Origin: Novipirellula galeiformis
Lineage (GTDB): Bacteria; Planctomycetota; Planctomycetia; Pirellulales; Pirellulaceae
Length of the DNA: 64,000 nucleotides
Direction of reading: 5' to 3'
Assembly: GCF_007860095.1 (NCBI RefSeq)
Contig: NZ_SJPT01000004.1
Coordinates: forward strand, 550,729-614,728
This document shows positions 38,955 through 49,000 of this stretch, piece after piece (position 1 is the first letter of the stretch; each line of letters starts with the position of its first letter). Both the position numbers and the translations under genes were made by a program. The notes under the pieces were generated by a model. That model saw only the letters and a program-made list of their open reading frames with translations. It did not search any database and was not told the DNA's origin.

Positions 38955-39475
38955 CGCGGCCTCTCTAATTCACAAATCCGTCGTTCCATATCGGCCGAGA
39001 TGCCCGATCCATCCCCGTCGAGCACCAACGCATGGATGGTAATGCTGCCCTCATCCACTCGCACCGAAACGGTCCCCGGCGTGAGCGTAATTGAATTTGC
39101 AAGCATGACACGCCCAAGCTCGGTTTTCACTTGGGTCGGCACGGTGACTAATTTTCGTTGGAGCGGCATTTTTGGAGACAAAATAATTTTTGCAACCGCC
39201 AGATTCGAGATCACAATCTCTTTGATCAACCACGGGGCATAGCGCGTGAAGGGTCGTACCCCTAACTGTGCCGGGGCACCTTCCTCATCCACGATCCTCA
39301 TCCGGCGTGACATCCACAGGCTACAAAGGCACGATAGCACGCCTAAACCCAGAATGAAGGGGCTTTCAAAATGCCCAGACCAGGTCAGCCAAGTGACGAA
39401 CAACGTCGCTGCGAGGGTCAAGGTGTATATCACGATCGCCGTCCTATTGCGGCTTCCTATCGACGAGGAATGCAC
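38951..39475 (-). CDS. mrpE: Mrp antiporter subunit E
   Basis: About 174 residues if started at GTG 39475; the frame remains open to ATG 39562 (203 residues) and the true start is uncertain. Two N-terminal helices (AIVIYTLTLAATLFVTWLTWSG and FILGLGVLSCLCSLWMSRRM), then the MnhE soluble domain with YAPWLIKEIVISNLAVAKIILSP, LGRVMLANSITLTPGTVSV and HALVLDGDG. First gene of the ten-gene run. The carbonic anhydrase gene ends 263 bases upstream on the same strand (175 bases if ATG 39562 is used). Confidence 0.88.
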   Translation of the reverse strand: MHSSSIGSRNRTAIVIYTLTLAATLFVTWLTWSGHFESPFILGLGVLSCLCSLWMSRRMRIVDEEGAPAQLGVRPFTRYAPWLIKEIVISNLAVAKIILSPKMPLQRKLVTVPTQVKTELGRVMLANSITLTPGTVSVRVDEGSITIHALVLDGDGSGISADMERRICELERPR

Positions 39476-39737
39476 TGCGGAGGTAAATGAGGGATCAAAA
39501 CATCGCCGAATATAGCCACCGATGGTGTTTCGTGAATATGGGCAATCCCTCCGCTTCGGCAATGTCTAGCCCGCCAAGCATGCTCCCAAAGCAAGCACGG
39601 CCCAGCGTCGTCTCTCGCAAGACCCAGCGTCGTCCCTCGCAACACAGCGCGAAATCCTCCTCGACGCGCGTACCGCAAGCAGCGACCTGGTCGCGTTGAA
39701 AGGATCGAGGCGATCACGAATCCCGATCCATCGCAGA

Positions 39738-40397
39738 CTAAGCCAAGCCCTCACTCGGCGGTTTATTGAGCACCGCCTCATAGCGGACAACCAAGTCATC
39801 CGCATTGGCAACCGTCATCCCCAGATCACGCAGTCTTCCGTCGCTGAGCGCGTAAACCCATCCATGAACGGCAAGCTTTTGCCCTTTTCGCCACGCGTCA
39901 CGCACAATCGTGGTGCGACAAACGTTCCTGACTTGTTCAATCACGTTGAGTTCACAGAGACGATCACATCGCTCGCGCGGCACCGCGATCGCATCGAGTC
40001 GCTCTTGATGAGTCTGAGCCACATCCTGGATATAACGCAACCAATTTTCAATTAAACCAAGCTCTTTGTTAAACAACGCGGCGGCGACACCGCCACAGCC
40101 ATAGTGCCCACACACGATTACATGTTCAACCTTCAAGACTTCGATCGCGAACTGCATCACCGACAAACAATTCAGATCCGAATGCACCACGAGATTGGCC
40201 ACATTGCGGTGTACAAAAAGCTCGCCTGGATCTAACCCCACAATTTGATTCGCTGGCACACGGCTATCCGCACACCCAATCCAAAGGTATTTGGGGGAGT
40301 GAATTTTCGACAATCGGTCAAAGAAGCCAGGATCTGCCTCAACGACACCCTCCGCCCATGCTTGGTTGTTTTCAAAAAGGTCCTTCAACAAACGCAT
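39738..40397 (-). CDS. can: Beta-class carbonic anhydrase
   Basis: 219 residues. Converts CO2 and water to bicarbonate and a proton. Zinc ligands C42, H98 and C101, with the D44-R46 dyad, are in GCADSRVPAN and CGHYGCGGV; the sequence resembles the Can/YadF group of bacterial beta enzymes (MRLLKDLFENNQAWAEG at the N-terminus). It precedes the Mrp-type operon on the same strand by about 175-263 bases. Bicarbonate formation releases protons, so a functional link with an ion antiporter is conceivable, but co-transcription is not shown. Confidence 0.95.
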   Translation of the reverse strand: MRLLKDLFENNQAWAEGVVEADPGFFDRLSKIHSPKYLWIGCADSRVPANQIVGLDPGELFVHRNVANLVVHSDLNCLSVMQFAIEVLKVEHVIVCGHYGCGGVAAALFNKELGLIENWLRYIQDVAQTHQERLDAIAVPRERCDRLCELNVIEQVRNVCRTTIVRDAWRKGQKLAVHGWVYALSDGRLRDLGMTVANADDLVVRYEAVLNKPPSEGLA

Positions 40398-40503
40398 GCT
40401 GGTTTTTCCGATAAGTGTTTAGTCGTCGTGTGAAAATGAATTCTGTTTAGTATCGTCCATCGTCGCTTGAGTCATCACTCCGAAACAATCGAGCGGCGTC
40501 ATC

Positions 40504-41025
40504 CTAGCGAGGAATGGGTTCTCTATTTCCAGAGCTTCCCACAGCACAGGCGACCGTTCGATCAAGCTGGTCGCGGAGCTGTTCCATCTGGTCCTTACTG
40601 AGCCCTTGTCCAACAAGACTGGCAACGTGAATCACCGCGATCCCCACCACTCCGGCAGGAACCAGCAGCAGTCCCCAGGGCGTTCCCCCCATGAACCATT
40701 GGACGTAACCGTAGATGCCGCCAACGAACATAAAAAAGACGGTCATGAAGTAGACCATCATAAAAAAGGTCCATACTTCGGGGCGAGGTGCAAAGCGAGC
40801 GTACAGCTGCGATCCCGTTTCGGTGTTGCTAACTTGCACCGACAGATGCGGCGACCAGAATCGCTGGTCTTCGATCTTGACGGTGAATTCCGCACAATCG
40901 CCTGCCGCCTTGGCGTTCTCGATGCCCTCCAACGCATCGATCGCGTGGCGGAGCCGCTGCATCGCCTCCTCTTTGCAGAACGGCAAATCCAACGTAAACG
41001 CAGGTTGCATTCTCAGGGAAGGCAT
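40504..41025 (-). CDS. Uncharacterised membrane protein
   Basis: 173 residues from ATG 41025; an earlier in-frame ATG (41070) gives 15 additional polar residues. The N-terminal half is soluble (DLPFCKEEAMQRLRHAIDAL, FWSPHLSVQV), followed by two hydrophobic helices (FFMMVYFMTVFFMFVGGIYGY and WGLLLVPAGVVGIAVIHVASL) and a polar C-terminus. Layout suggests a sensor or chaperone-like membrane protein, but no family is recognised. Confidence 0.65.
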   Translation of the reverse strand: MPSLRMQPAFTLDLPFCKEEAMQRLRHAIDALEGIENAKAAGDCAEFTVKIEDQRFWSPHLSVQVSNTETGSQLYARFAPRPEVWTFFMMVYFMTVFFMFVGGIYGYVQWFMGGTPWGLLLVPAGVVGIAVIHVASLVGQGLSKDQMEQLRDQLDRTVACAVGSSGNREPIPR

Positions 41026-41148
41026 CGTCAGACCTCGTTGCAAAAATTGCGTGCCGTTGGATCGAGGCAAAGGAAAGCCGCCATTGTGTCACGCACTCGG
41101 CTGTCAAGCAAGTTTTCGCGAGGCCCCCACCCAACCCGGCGATCGCGA

Positions 41149-42111
41149 TTAGAGCAGATCGGGCTGGGTTACATTGCCCTTCGCTTGCCCATTGGCTTTC
41201 TGCGCAGTCGATGATGCTTTCTTTTTGCCCTTTTTCCCGCCCAATCGCTTTCCATCTTTCGTTTTCGGTGCGCTAAAGAGAGGGTTCTCGGGCCCCACCA
41301 GAGGTTCGCCTAACTTGGTTTGTTCAAGCCGCTCATTGATCTTGGTGGCATACTCGTCGCTCAGTTCGGTGCCAATAAATTCGCGTCTCAGCTTTTTTGC
41401 CACCACCAATGTGGTGCCACTACCGCTAAAGGGATCGAGCACACAATCACCTTCGTTCGAACTCGCTCGAATGATCCGCCCCAGCAACTGCTCAGGCATT
41501 TGGCAACCGTGAAATCCCTGACGTTCCTTGAACGTCCCCGCGACGCGAGGGAAATACCACGTATCCCCCTCTTCCTGGAAACCATCCGGCATATCTTGCG
41601 GACGGAGGATCCAAGTATTGTCGGGCAGCCGACCTTTCGGATTGGCGCGACTGTCGCCGTAAACCAATTGCCGCGCCGAGGGGATACGGATCTCGGGATC
41701 GGCCGCGTTGAAGGTGAAATTCTTGGGATCTTTGACAAAATGGAACAAGTGAGTGTGGGAACGGCTAAATCCATATTTGCAGTTCACACCAAAGGTGTAG
41801 TACCAAATCACCCAACTGCGACAAACAAAACCGACTTCACGCGTCGCACAGACCTTTAGTTCCGCGGCATACTCATCACCAATCGCAAGCCAAAAGGTCC
41901 CGTCGGGCTTTAAAACTTGGTGAACCCCCGTCATCCACTGGCGACACCAATCGAGATAGTCTTCGTCGCCTCGCTTGTCATCATAGACGTCGTAGTCGTA
42001 GCCAATATTGAACGGGGGATCGGCAAAACAAAGCTCAACCGATTCCGGCTCCATTTGTTTAAGCAACTCAACACAGTCACCCTGATGAAGCTGATTGAAT
42101 TGAAGTGCCAC
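41149..42111 (-). CDS. Orphan beta-class site-specific DNA methyltransferase
   Basis: 320 residues from GTG 42111; the longer frame from 42246 adds unrelated residues. Motif IV is [15 protein letters not shown] (31-45) at the N-terminus and motif I is DPFSGSGTT (226-234) near the C-terminus, the beta-class order. DPPF with this architecture is found in N6-adenine (CcrM-like) and N4-cytosine enzymes. The tail is Lys-rich (KKGKKKAS). No restriction endonuclease is adjacent, so it is probably a solitary epigenetic modifier. Target sequence cannot be predicted. Confidence 0.87.
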   Translation of the reverse strand: MALQFNQLHQGDCVELLKQMEPESVELCFADPPFNIGYDYDVYDDKRGDEDYLDWCRQWMTGVHQVLKPDGTFWLAIGDEYAAELKVCATREVGFVCRSWVIWYYTFGVNCKYGFSRSHTHLFHFVKDPKNFTFNAADPEIRIPSARQLVYGDSRANPKGRLPDNTWILRPQDMPDGFQEEGDTWYFPRVAGTFKERQGFHGCQMPEQLLGRIIRASSNEGDCVLDPFSGSGTTLVVAKKLRREFIGTELSDEYATKINERLEQTKLGEPLVGPENPLFSAPKTKDGKRLGGKKGKKKASSTAQKANGQAKGNVTQPDLL

Positions 42112-42325
42112 GCAAAACAACCTGTAAAAGTGCGATAAAAACGAATGACCGAGCGATGATGGATGGGCGATCCATCCTAACGGAACCCTCCGCGCTGGCA
42201 ATGTGCCCGCGATTCGAAAGTGCCAGCGTTGCAGAACAAATGCCACGGTTCATCGAGTCGCAGTGGCTTTGTTGGCTTGGCGTGTTCCACGGCCCCAGCG
42301 TTTGGCTGGCTCCGATCCCCATCCT

Positions 42326-43597
42326 TTAGGTTCCGCTTGGAATCTGGATCCGATTCGCAGGAACCGGATACAATCCCGTCCCAATTGGGGTCTCGGTCAC
42401 CATTTGCGATCCCATTACGGGCTGCGGTCCAGGCACGGGCTGCCGCTCGACTCTCAATCCTTCAACCGAGATAGGAATCCTTCGCAGCGGTGCAAACCGG
42501 TTCATGTTGGAATCACGTTCCGAGGTCACATTCACGCTCGCAGTGGTTTCGCTAGGAATCACAGGCACTCGTTTGGGCAGCGTTACCATCGAGGGAATCA
42601 TTCGGGATGACTTCGTTTCCACCGAAACGGGCGCGAACGTATGCTTCATCTTGTAGGGCTCGAAGCGTTCATCGGAAGCCGCGTCGGTAAATTCGCTGGG
42701 CGTGGTTTCGTCGAGTTCGGTTTCCTCGAGTACGGTTTCCTCGAGTACTCCTGATTTAGGCTCAGGAACCGCGACCCGCTTTACCTTTCCGAACTCGAGG
42801 ACCGGTGGAACCTCCACCTGAGGAGGTGCAGGTTGCGTTGTTGAGCGGTTCGCCGAAACGGTACCCTTCAAAGCCGATGGAATCGAATCCGGTGCTTCCG
42901 TCACCGTCACCTCGGGTGCTGAAAACTTGGCAACCGATGGCACTCGCTCATCCGTAGCCAGCGGTGTTGAAAGCTCAATGCCGCTTTCGATCGGATCGCT
43001 CACCGCCGCCTCGTTACCAACCACCGACGATGCGTTTACGGTCGCTTCGATCATCCCATCGCTTCGCAAAGGAACCATCGACGGCAATGCGACCACGTCG
43101 TGCTTCGGAGCGTCCACGACCGCATGGGTCGAAGCACTGGTCTCTACGAAACCCTGGAGCACTTGCTCGGCCGCACTCACATCCAACTTGGTCGTGGGAC
43201 TTATGCCATCGTTTAAAGCGGAGGTGTTTCGATCGCTCGCGCTCGGTATGGCGTGTTCGTCGGGCACAAATCCATCGATCATAGCGGAGTCATCCGGCTG
43301 CGTTCGTTTGACGCTCACACTTTCCACTTGTTCCGCCTGTGGCAAGACTTCAAGCATTCCAGGATGAGACACCTGAGCTCCGTTTGCACAGCCCGTTGCT
43401 TCGGGACACTTGTTCCAACAGGTTGGCTCGTGACCGTTGTACGTTTTCTTGCTTGCTCGAAATTTATCGAGAGAGCAATGCCTGGCTAGGTCGTGTCGCA
43501 GAGATACGCAGCCCACGCTGGCACCAAGCGTGACGGCTAATGTCATCGCAACCGCCGACGTCAATTGTGTTGGGGATGGTCGTTGCATCATTATCAC
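42326..43597 (-). CDS. Proline/threonine/valine-rich secreted or lipoprotein-like protein
   Basis: 423 residues. N-terminal signal (TSAVAMTLAVTLGASVGC) ends in ASVGC, a plausible but not ideal lipobox, so it may be an outer-membrane lipoprotein. A Cys-rich stretch (HCSLDKF ... CWNKCPEATGC) follows. The rest is low-complexity, unstructured, acidic, with short repeats such as LEETVLEETELDETTP, and an extended C-terminus with repeated Pro-Val. No enzyme domain is visible. Possibly an envelope linker protein; role unknown. Confidence 0.6.
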   Translation of the reverse strand: MIMMQRPSPTQLTSAVAMTLAVTLGASVGCVSLRHDLARHCSLDKFRASKKTYNGHEPTCWNKCPEATGCANGAQVSHPGMLEVLPQAEQVESVSVKRTQPDDSAMIDGFVPDEHAIPSASDRNTSALNDGISPTTKLDVSAAEQVLQGFVETSASTHAVVDAPKHDVVALPSMVPLRSDGMIEATVNASSVVGNEAAVSDPIESGIELSTPLATDERVPSVAKFSAPEVTVTEAPDSIPSALKGTVSANRSTTQPAPPQVEVPPVLEFGKVKRVAVPEPKSGVLEETVLEETELDETTPSEFTDAASDERFEPYKMKHTFAPVSVETKSSRMIPSMVTLPKRVPVIPSETTASVNVTSERDSNMNRFAPLRRIPISVEGLRVERQPVPGPQPVMGSQMVTETPIGTGLYPVPANRIQIPSGT

Positions 43598-44613
43598 CGC
43601 TTACTTTTCCAGAAATTGAAACGCGTAGATGAATAGGCCTGGGGGCGGAAGCATCTGTCTGGTTGGACAAGGCTGAGTTCGCACTGCGATCTACCCTCGT
43701 CAACCAAGGCTTTAACGTCCATTCAGACTAGAAAAGCCCGAGACGCATCGTCGCTGTTACCAATCCCACCGAACACGCGGACTGTCGCGAACATTTGTAG
43801 AGACACGACAAAGGGTCGTGTATTGAGTTGAGACATCGTCACATCCGTGCGTGGTTCTGGAAGCACCCAAAAAATCCCCGACAACATCCTTTGTTCCGGA
43901 TTCAATCTCCTGGGGTTGCTAAGAAACGATTCCCATTTTCCACAGGTAACCCTTTCACAGCGACGAGCGATCCAAGCAGTTGCACGTCCACTGAAACGCA
44001 TCGCTTTTCAACGCGCCGTTCGCTCCTCAAAATCTTCGCCACGCAACCGCCAAACTAGGCTCGTCTACAAAGCTTCGTCACCTTGCACGATCCACGCCGG
44101 ATCATTCGCGTTTGAAGTCCATCTCGGATTTCGCTCCTTTGAGGTATCGTCTTCCTCAGGATCAGCCCTCCCCAAATCGCCGATTCGACGATGATCTTTC
44201 CGCACCCCACCCTCAGATTGCACCTAAGGAAGCGGTCGCACGCGTTACGGTGACCCTGCGGGCCAAGCGGCTCGTGAAGCTTCTCATTCCCAGACAACCG
44301 CGACGCGATAGTGGGATGAATTGCCCCTAGCAGGAGGGTTAAACATTCGAGCCTGCTAGCCGATTCAAAGGGTTCTGTGATTTCAAGAGCACCGTGGATT
44401 TCAAGGGGATCGCGAATCAGAAGACCCACGGAATCCAAACTCAGAACACGCTGATCTCCCCCCCAAAAAAGCATCCCAGTGCAAAACGTCGGCGACGTGC
44501 AACTAGGTTTTTCGCAGCGCAGCTTCATCGGCGTTCACGCGGTCCAAGCTGGGGTGAACCTCGCGAGCGGGTTGATCGCCAGCCCGCGGGGACGGATCCA
44601 TGAGCGGGCCGAG
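43598..44613. other. One-kilobase intergenic region, nothing identified
   Basis: Between two minus-strand secreted-protein genes. Open frames up to 157 codons (44055-44528, minus) exist but have no signal peptide, no family features and Cys/Arg-rich composition typical of shadow frames. I see no repeat family or RNA gene in it. Confidence 0.4.
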
Positions 44614-45576
44614 TTAACGGCTCAGCTCGGGGTGCGGATGGGGCGGGGTGAGTTCGAGCGAAAGCTTCAGCGACTCTGCTGCCGCTTCTTGATTCGCATT
44701 GCTCAGTTGTTCCACGATCAAAACGGTGGGGCCAACTTGCAAGACCATCGGCAACGCATCGAGTTTCTCTTGCCAGCGGGATGCTTGCTCTGCCACCTCC
44801 GGCGGCAACGTCGTTCGCCACAAAACCACGTCGGCTAATTTGGCTATTTCAGGGCGTGCATGATCGCTGCGTAGCGCCTTGAGCGTCTGCACAGCCCGGT
44901 CGCGTTGATCGGTCGAAAGCAACCAACTCGCCGCGACAAGCCGCACCGCGGGTGCGGGATCCGCGAGCCGTTTCTGGGCCGCCTCGGTCGTCGCCCCGCT
45001 GGATGTCCCACGATCGTTGCGCCATGCAATCGGCAACCACGCCAGCACCAGGGGAGGCAAGGGTCGACGATCAAGTTGAGCGACGAGCTCCAGTGCGATC
45101 GCGGCACGCGCACTTCGCCAAGCCGCTTGAGCGGCCAACATCGACAACCATTGTTGGCGCCATACCGGCGGTCGTTCCTTGAGCGAATCGAGCAACCCCC
45201 GCAGCGACTCGTCATACTTTTGGGCATCAAACAATTCAATCGCGGCCGTTTGCTTTTCACTGCGCTGGCTCGGTTCAATCCAAATCACACGATGGGCCGC
45301 AAACAGCGATTCTTTTTCATCGCCAGCTAGACGTATCGAGATTTGCTTGGCGTCCAGCGAGATGATTTCGCCAACCCGCATTTGAATCGCTTGCGGATAC
45401 CAATTGCTTTGAGCCGCAGTGGGCCGCATCGGTTCAAGCCAAACCTTGTCACCCCAAGCGGTTTGGATCCCCATCAGCGAAAGCGTCATCAGGATCGCCA
45501 AGCCGATTCGCGGCGCGGTCGAAAGAGACGTCCATGATGGCGTTACTTTCGTTTCGGTGGTGCGTCGAAATAACAT
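44614..45576 (-). CDS. Secreted helical-repeat protein, unknown function
   Basis: 320 residues with a signal peptide (LAILMTLSLMGIQTAWG). A small beta-rich N-terminal part (MRVGEIISLDAKQISIRLAG) precedes alpha-helical repeats (AALELFDAQKYDESLRGLLDSL-type, HEAT/TPR-like). The C-terminal half ends in LSLELTPPHPHPELSR. The gene starts 36 bases after the VWA gene on the same strand, so they are probably co-transcribed. Function inferred only as a periplasmic scaffold. Confidence 0.65.
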   Translation of the reverse strand: MLFRRTTETKVTPSWTSLSTAPRIGLAILMTLSLMGIQTAWGDKVWLEPMRPTAAQSNWYPQAIQMRVGEIISLDAKQISIRLAGDEKESLFAAHRVIWIEPSQRSEKQTAAIELFDAQKYDESLRGLLDSLKERPPVWRQQWLSMLAAQAAWRSARAAIALELVAQLDRRPLPPLVLAWLPIAWRNDRGTSSGATTEAAQKRLADPAPAVRLVAASWLLSTDQRDRAVQTLKALRSDHARPEIAKLADVVLWRTTLPPEVAEQASRWQEKLDALPMVLQVGPTVLIVEQLSNANQEAAAESLKLSLELTPPHPHPELSR

Positions 45577-45612
45577 TTTCGTTCGAAGTCGCAGTGGAAA
45601 CAGACTGAGGGT

Positions 45613-46671
45613 TTAAGGCTGACGATTTTTACCGAGCGAGCGGATGTCAACGTATTGGTATTGGCCTAGGTTTTGTGCCGCAAGATCTCGCAAGAAACTA
45701 TCCGCCGGGGCCAGGGGATCGGCACCAAATTCGATCGCATGAATCGTCGTCCCACTCCGTTGAGCACGGCGACGAATCTCGCCAAGCTGGGATGTGGAAA
45801 GCCGTGGGATGCGGGCATCGGTCAAAAAGAAGATGACATCGGGATCCATTCGTAGCGCGAGCTTCAACGCGCTGTCGTGCTCGGTGCTGCCGTACGCGGT
45901 GATCGAGTCGACGTAACGTTGCGCGCGAGCCAAGGTTGCCTTCTCCCCCTGCATCAATTGCAGCGGGACACCGACGATTTGAAACGGTTGCGGTTGATCG
46001 TTGTAGAAAATGATCTGGAATCGTTGACGGTCGGTCAGACTGTTCAAACTTTGGATCAATTCGCGTTTGGCAGCGCGGAGCGGCATGCCGCCGTTGCCAT
46101 TCATGCTGTCGGATCGGTCAAACACATAGACAAAACGTGATCCGCTGCCAGAGATGCCAAATACCATGGTCGTGGCTTCGTTGGAATCGCCTTCGCTGCC
46201 CGGCGGGCGTTGAGAATCAAACGCATCGCCGTCGAGCGACGTTTCTCCGGCGATTCCCGTTCCCGAAACGGGGGAGGGAGTGGCGTTCATTTGGCTCAAA
46301 ATTCCAGCCAAATCGATCGGTGGACTCAAATCCGCCGGAGGCGCTGCGGCCGCTGACACCTCCCCCGATTCCGCTGCGGTCGCTTCGTCGGTGGCGGTCG
46401 GATTCGGATTGGCCACATCGACATAGCGGTCACGGTCGGGCATGCGATGAACCATGGCAATGCCGACCGGACGCTCGGTATCGGAGCCCGTTCCTGAGGA
46501 TGTCTGAGCCAAAAATAGCCCAAGCGACGTTAAAAGTACCACATGGAATGAGAGCGATAGCAACAGTGCGGGCAACGGGCGGTCGGGCAGATCGAGCTCT
46601 AATCGATCCCCCGGGCTGGGCGCGATTGAGTCACCGGTCGCCTGTGGCGTGGGATTGGCAGAACGGTTCAT
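45613..46671 (-). CDS. Membrane-anchored von Willebrand factor A domain protein
   Basis: 352 residues from ATG 46671. One membrane helix (residues ~34-55, PALLLSLSFHVVLLTSLGLFLA) is followed by an acidic, Ala/Pro-rich linker, then a VWA domain from ~175 onward. The MIDAS motif reads DRSDSMNGNGG (185-195), a DxSxS form, with a later T at STEHDSALKLAL and FFLTDARIP. Such domains bind ligands through a metal. The linker of ~110 residues is typical of planctomycete VWA proteins. It heads the two-gene unit with 44614-45576 and is divergent from metK. Confidence 0.85.
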   Translation of the reverse strand: MNRSANPTPQATGDSIAPSPGDRLELDLPDRPLPALLLSLSFHVVLLTSLGLFLAQTSSGTGSDTERPVGIAMVHRMPDRDRYVDVANPNPTATDEATAAESGEVSAAAAPPADLSPPIDLAGILSQMNATPSPVSGTGIAGETSLDGDAFDSQRPPGSEGDSNEATTMVFGISGSGSRFVYVFDRSDSMNGNGGMPLRAAKRELIQSLNSLTDRQRFQIIFYNDQPQPFQIVGVPLQLMQGEKATLARAQRYVDSITAYGSTEHDSALKLALRMDPDVIFFLTDARIPRLSTSQLGEIRRRAQRSGTTIHAIEFGADPLAPADSFLRDLAAQNLGQYQYVDIRSLGKNRQP

Positions 46672-46867
46672 AAAAGGGTCGCGAGCGGATCGGAAATTCA
46701 AAAAGGTAGCTAATTTTCGCCGTGATACGCCTCGCGGCGGCTCAATAGTGCCTTTTCAGACGCGTCTCAGACAACTACGTTAGTGGTCAATTCATTCTAA
46801 CCCTAGACCAACACTTTGGTGATTCGCCAGTTTGGTGGGAAAGATCCACACTGCGGAGAAATAACTC

Positions 46868-48049
46868 GTGAGCGACGCTCGATACCTGTTTACTAGTGAA
46901 TCAGTCAGCATGGGTCACCCCGACAAGCTGGCAGACCGTATTTCGGATGGAATTCTCGACGCGTTGTTGGCGCAAGATCCCCACAGCCGCGTGGCCTGCG
47001 AAACCATGGTCACCACCGGAATCGCGATCGTCGCGGGTGAGATCTCGACGAAAGCCAATGTCCAATACTCCGATGTCGTCCGCGAAGTGATTAACGAAGT
47101 CGGTTACACCGATGACGAATTCGGCATCTGTGGCAAAACCTGTGCAGTAATGGTTTCGCTAGACACGCAAAGCCCCGACATTGCCCAAGGTGTTAACTCG
47201 GACGATAGCAGCGGCAAAGATGTCGGTGCCGGCGACCAAGGCTTGATGTTTGGCTATGCTTGCAAAGACACTCCCGAAATGATGCCAATGCCGATCGCAT
47301 TGTCGCACCGCATCATCAATCGGATCACCGAAGCTCGCTTCAACAAAGAGGTCGACTGGCTTCGTCCGGACAACAAAGCACAAGTCACGGTCGAGTACGA
47401 GGGACAAACGCCCGTCCGCGTCGACACCGTCGTGGTCAGTGCACAGCACTCGCCCGACGTGACCAATGACGAGATCAAAAAGTTCATCATCGAGAACGTG
47501 ATCAAGCCTTCGATTCCTGCGGAACTCGACAAGGGCGACATCAAGTATCACATCAACCCGACCGGCAAGTTCGTCGTTGGCGGACCTCACGGCGACTGTG
47601 GTTTGACCGGTCGCAAGATCATCGTTGACACCTATGGTGGTTGGGGACGTCACGGCGGCGGCGCATTCAGCGGCAAGGACTCGACCAAGGTGGACCGCAG
47701 TGCGGCCTACATGGCGCGTTACGTTGCCAAGAACATCGTCGCTGCGGGGCTTGCCGATCGTTGCGAAGTGCAACTCGCTTACGCCATCGGCGTGACCGAG
47801 CCCGTCAGTGTTCATGTTGATACCGAGGGTACGGGCAAGATCGACGATACGAAGCTGTGTGCGTTGGTGCGAGAGCATTTTGCGTTGACACCTTCGGGCA
47901 TCATCAACCACTTGCAACTGCGTCGCCCCATCTTCCGTCAAACCAGTGCGGGCGGCCATTTCGGACGCGACGGCGATGCGTTCACTTGGGAAAAGACCGA
48001 CAAGGCCGAAGCGTTGGCCGAAGCGGCTGGTATCGCAGCCACGGCTTAA
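46868..48049 (+). CDS. metK: S-adenosylmethionine synthetase
   Basis: 393 residues from GTG 46868, with GGAG about nine bases before it. Makes SAM from methionine and [23 protein letters not shown] holds the ATP-binding histidine; [22 protein letters not shown] and [21 protein letters not shown] are further family signatures, and [10 protein letters not shown] the P-loop-like motif. All lengths normal. No SAM riboswitch could be discerned in the 196 bases upstream. A metallophosphoesterase gene follows after 31 bases. Confidence 0.97.
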   Translation: MSDARYLFTSESVSMGHPDKLADRISDGILDALLAQDPHSRVACETMVTTGIAIVAGEISTKANVQYSDVVREVINEVGYTDDEFGICGKTCAVMVSLDTQSPDIAQGVNSDDSSGKDVGAGDQGLMFGYACKDTPEMMPMPIALSHRIINRITEARFNKEVDWLRPDNKAQVTVEYEGQTPVRVDTVVVSAQHSPDVTNDEIKKFIIENVIKPSIPAELDKGDIKYHINPTGKFVVGGPHGDCGLTGRKIIVDTYGGWGRHGGGAFSGKDSTKVDRSAAYMARYVAKNIVAAGLADRCEVQLAYAIGVTEPVSVHVDTEGTGKIDDTKLCALVREHFALTPSGIINHLQLRRPIFRQTSAGGHFGRDGDAFTWEKTDKAEALAEAAGIAATA

Positions 48050-48080
48050 GTTTGGCTCTAAAAAGCGAAAGTGAGATGAG

Positions 48081-48911
48081 ATGCGAATCGCGTGGATAAC
48101 CGATCCGCATCTCAATCACGTTTCGCCGGATCGTTGGGATCAATGGTGCGATCGCATCGCATCGATGCAACCCGATGCACTTCTAATCACCGGCGACATC
48201 TCCGAAGGGGATGACGTCGAGTTGCAGTTGCGACGCACCGCGGAACGGTTCGCCGTCCCGCTCTATTTTGTGCTCGGCAATCACGACTTCTATCAAAGTT
48301 CCATTGCCCAAACTCGGCAAAATGTGATCGCGGCCTCACGCGACCACAATGCACTGAACTACCTGACCGATCGAGGTCCGGTCGCGTTAGCCGACGGGGT
48401 TTACCTAGTCGGTGAAGATGGCTGGGGTGATGCGACCGTGGGCAACTACGATGAATCGTTTATCCGGCTAAACGACTTCAAGCTGATCGATGATTTTCGC
48501 GAGATATCCGACGACCGCTGGAAAGCAAAGCTCCAACAACTCGGTGCCGACTCGGCCGCTCGGCTGCAAGTCAAACTCAATGCAGTTCCTCGCAATGCGA
48601 CCCAGATACTCGTCGCGACCCATGTTCCGCCGTTTCGTGAATCGTGTTGGTACGAAGGCAAAACGACCGACGACCACTGGGCTCCCTTTTTCGTTTGCGG
48701 TGAAGTTGGCCGCACGTTAATGGAGTTTTGCCAACGCCGCGTGGATTGCCAAACCACCGTCATCTGTGGTCATACGCATCACGACGGCATCGCCACCCTA
48801 CGTGAAAATTTGATCGTGCATACGGGATCCGCCGTCTACGGTGCTCCCGATGTCGAGGCCGTCATCGAAGTCACGGCAAACGAACTTCACATCGCAGGGC
48901 ACCGTCGTTGA
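48081..48911 (+). CDS. Calcineurin-like metallophosphoesterase
   Basis: 276 residues, soluble. Five metal-binding motifs are in order: DPHLNH (D8, H10), GDISEGDD, GNHDFY, THVPP, and GHTHHDG. This superfamily includes phosphodiesterases and phosphoprotein phosphatases; the substrate is unpredictable. It starts 31 bases after metK on the same strand and may share its transcript. Its stop codon (TGA, 48909-48911) lies inside a dispersed palindromic repeat (48908-48935). Confidence 0.88.
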   Translation: MRIAWITDPHLNHVSPDRWDQWCDRIASMQPDALLITGDISEGDDVELQLRRTAERFAVPLYFVLGNHDFYQSSIAQTRQNVIAASRDHNALNYLTDRGPVALADGVYLVGEDGWGDATVGNYDESFIRLNDFKLIDDFREISDDRWKAKLQQLGADSAARLQVKLNAVPRNATQILVATHVPPFRESCWYEGKTTDDHWAPFFVCGEVGRTLMEFCQRRVDCQTTVICGHTHHDGIATLRENLIVHTGSAVYGAPDVEAVIEVTANELHIAGHRR

Positions 48912-48935
48912 TCGCGGAGCGATCAACGACATTGG
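48908..48935. repeat. GATCGC palindrome, single copy
   Basis: TTGATCGC-GGA-GCGATCAA, followed by CGACATTGG. The same hairpin with the same right-hand flank is present in inverted pair form at 17546-17620. It supplies the stop codon of the preceding gene. Confidence 0.75.
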
Positions 48936-49000
48936 TCAACGGCATTCGCTCACCTCGTGGCATTTACTTTCTACTATGATGGTAGAGAACGATCTCGAAT

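Noticed and set aside
31837-40397. DAB-type bicarbonate transporter
   Set aside because: DabA (DUF2309) is absent; the presence of MrpB, C, E, F, G makes an Mrp-type complex the better explanation.
44055-44528. 157-codon minus-strand frame
   Set aside because: Composition typical of an antisense shadow, no recognisable domain, no start context.
46702-46867. SAM riboswitch ahead of metK
   Set aside because: I looked for SAM-I/SAM-II-type conserved helices and found none that I could draw; only a ribosome site is clear.
47159-48115. 318-codon minus-strand ORF opposite metK
   Set aside because: Shadow of metK; no domain and metK is unambiguous.
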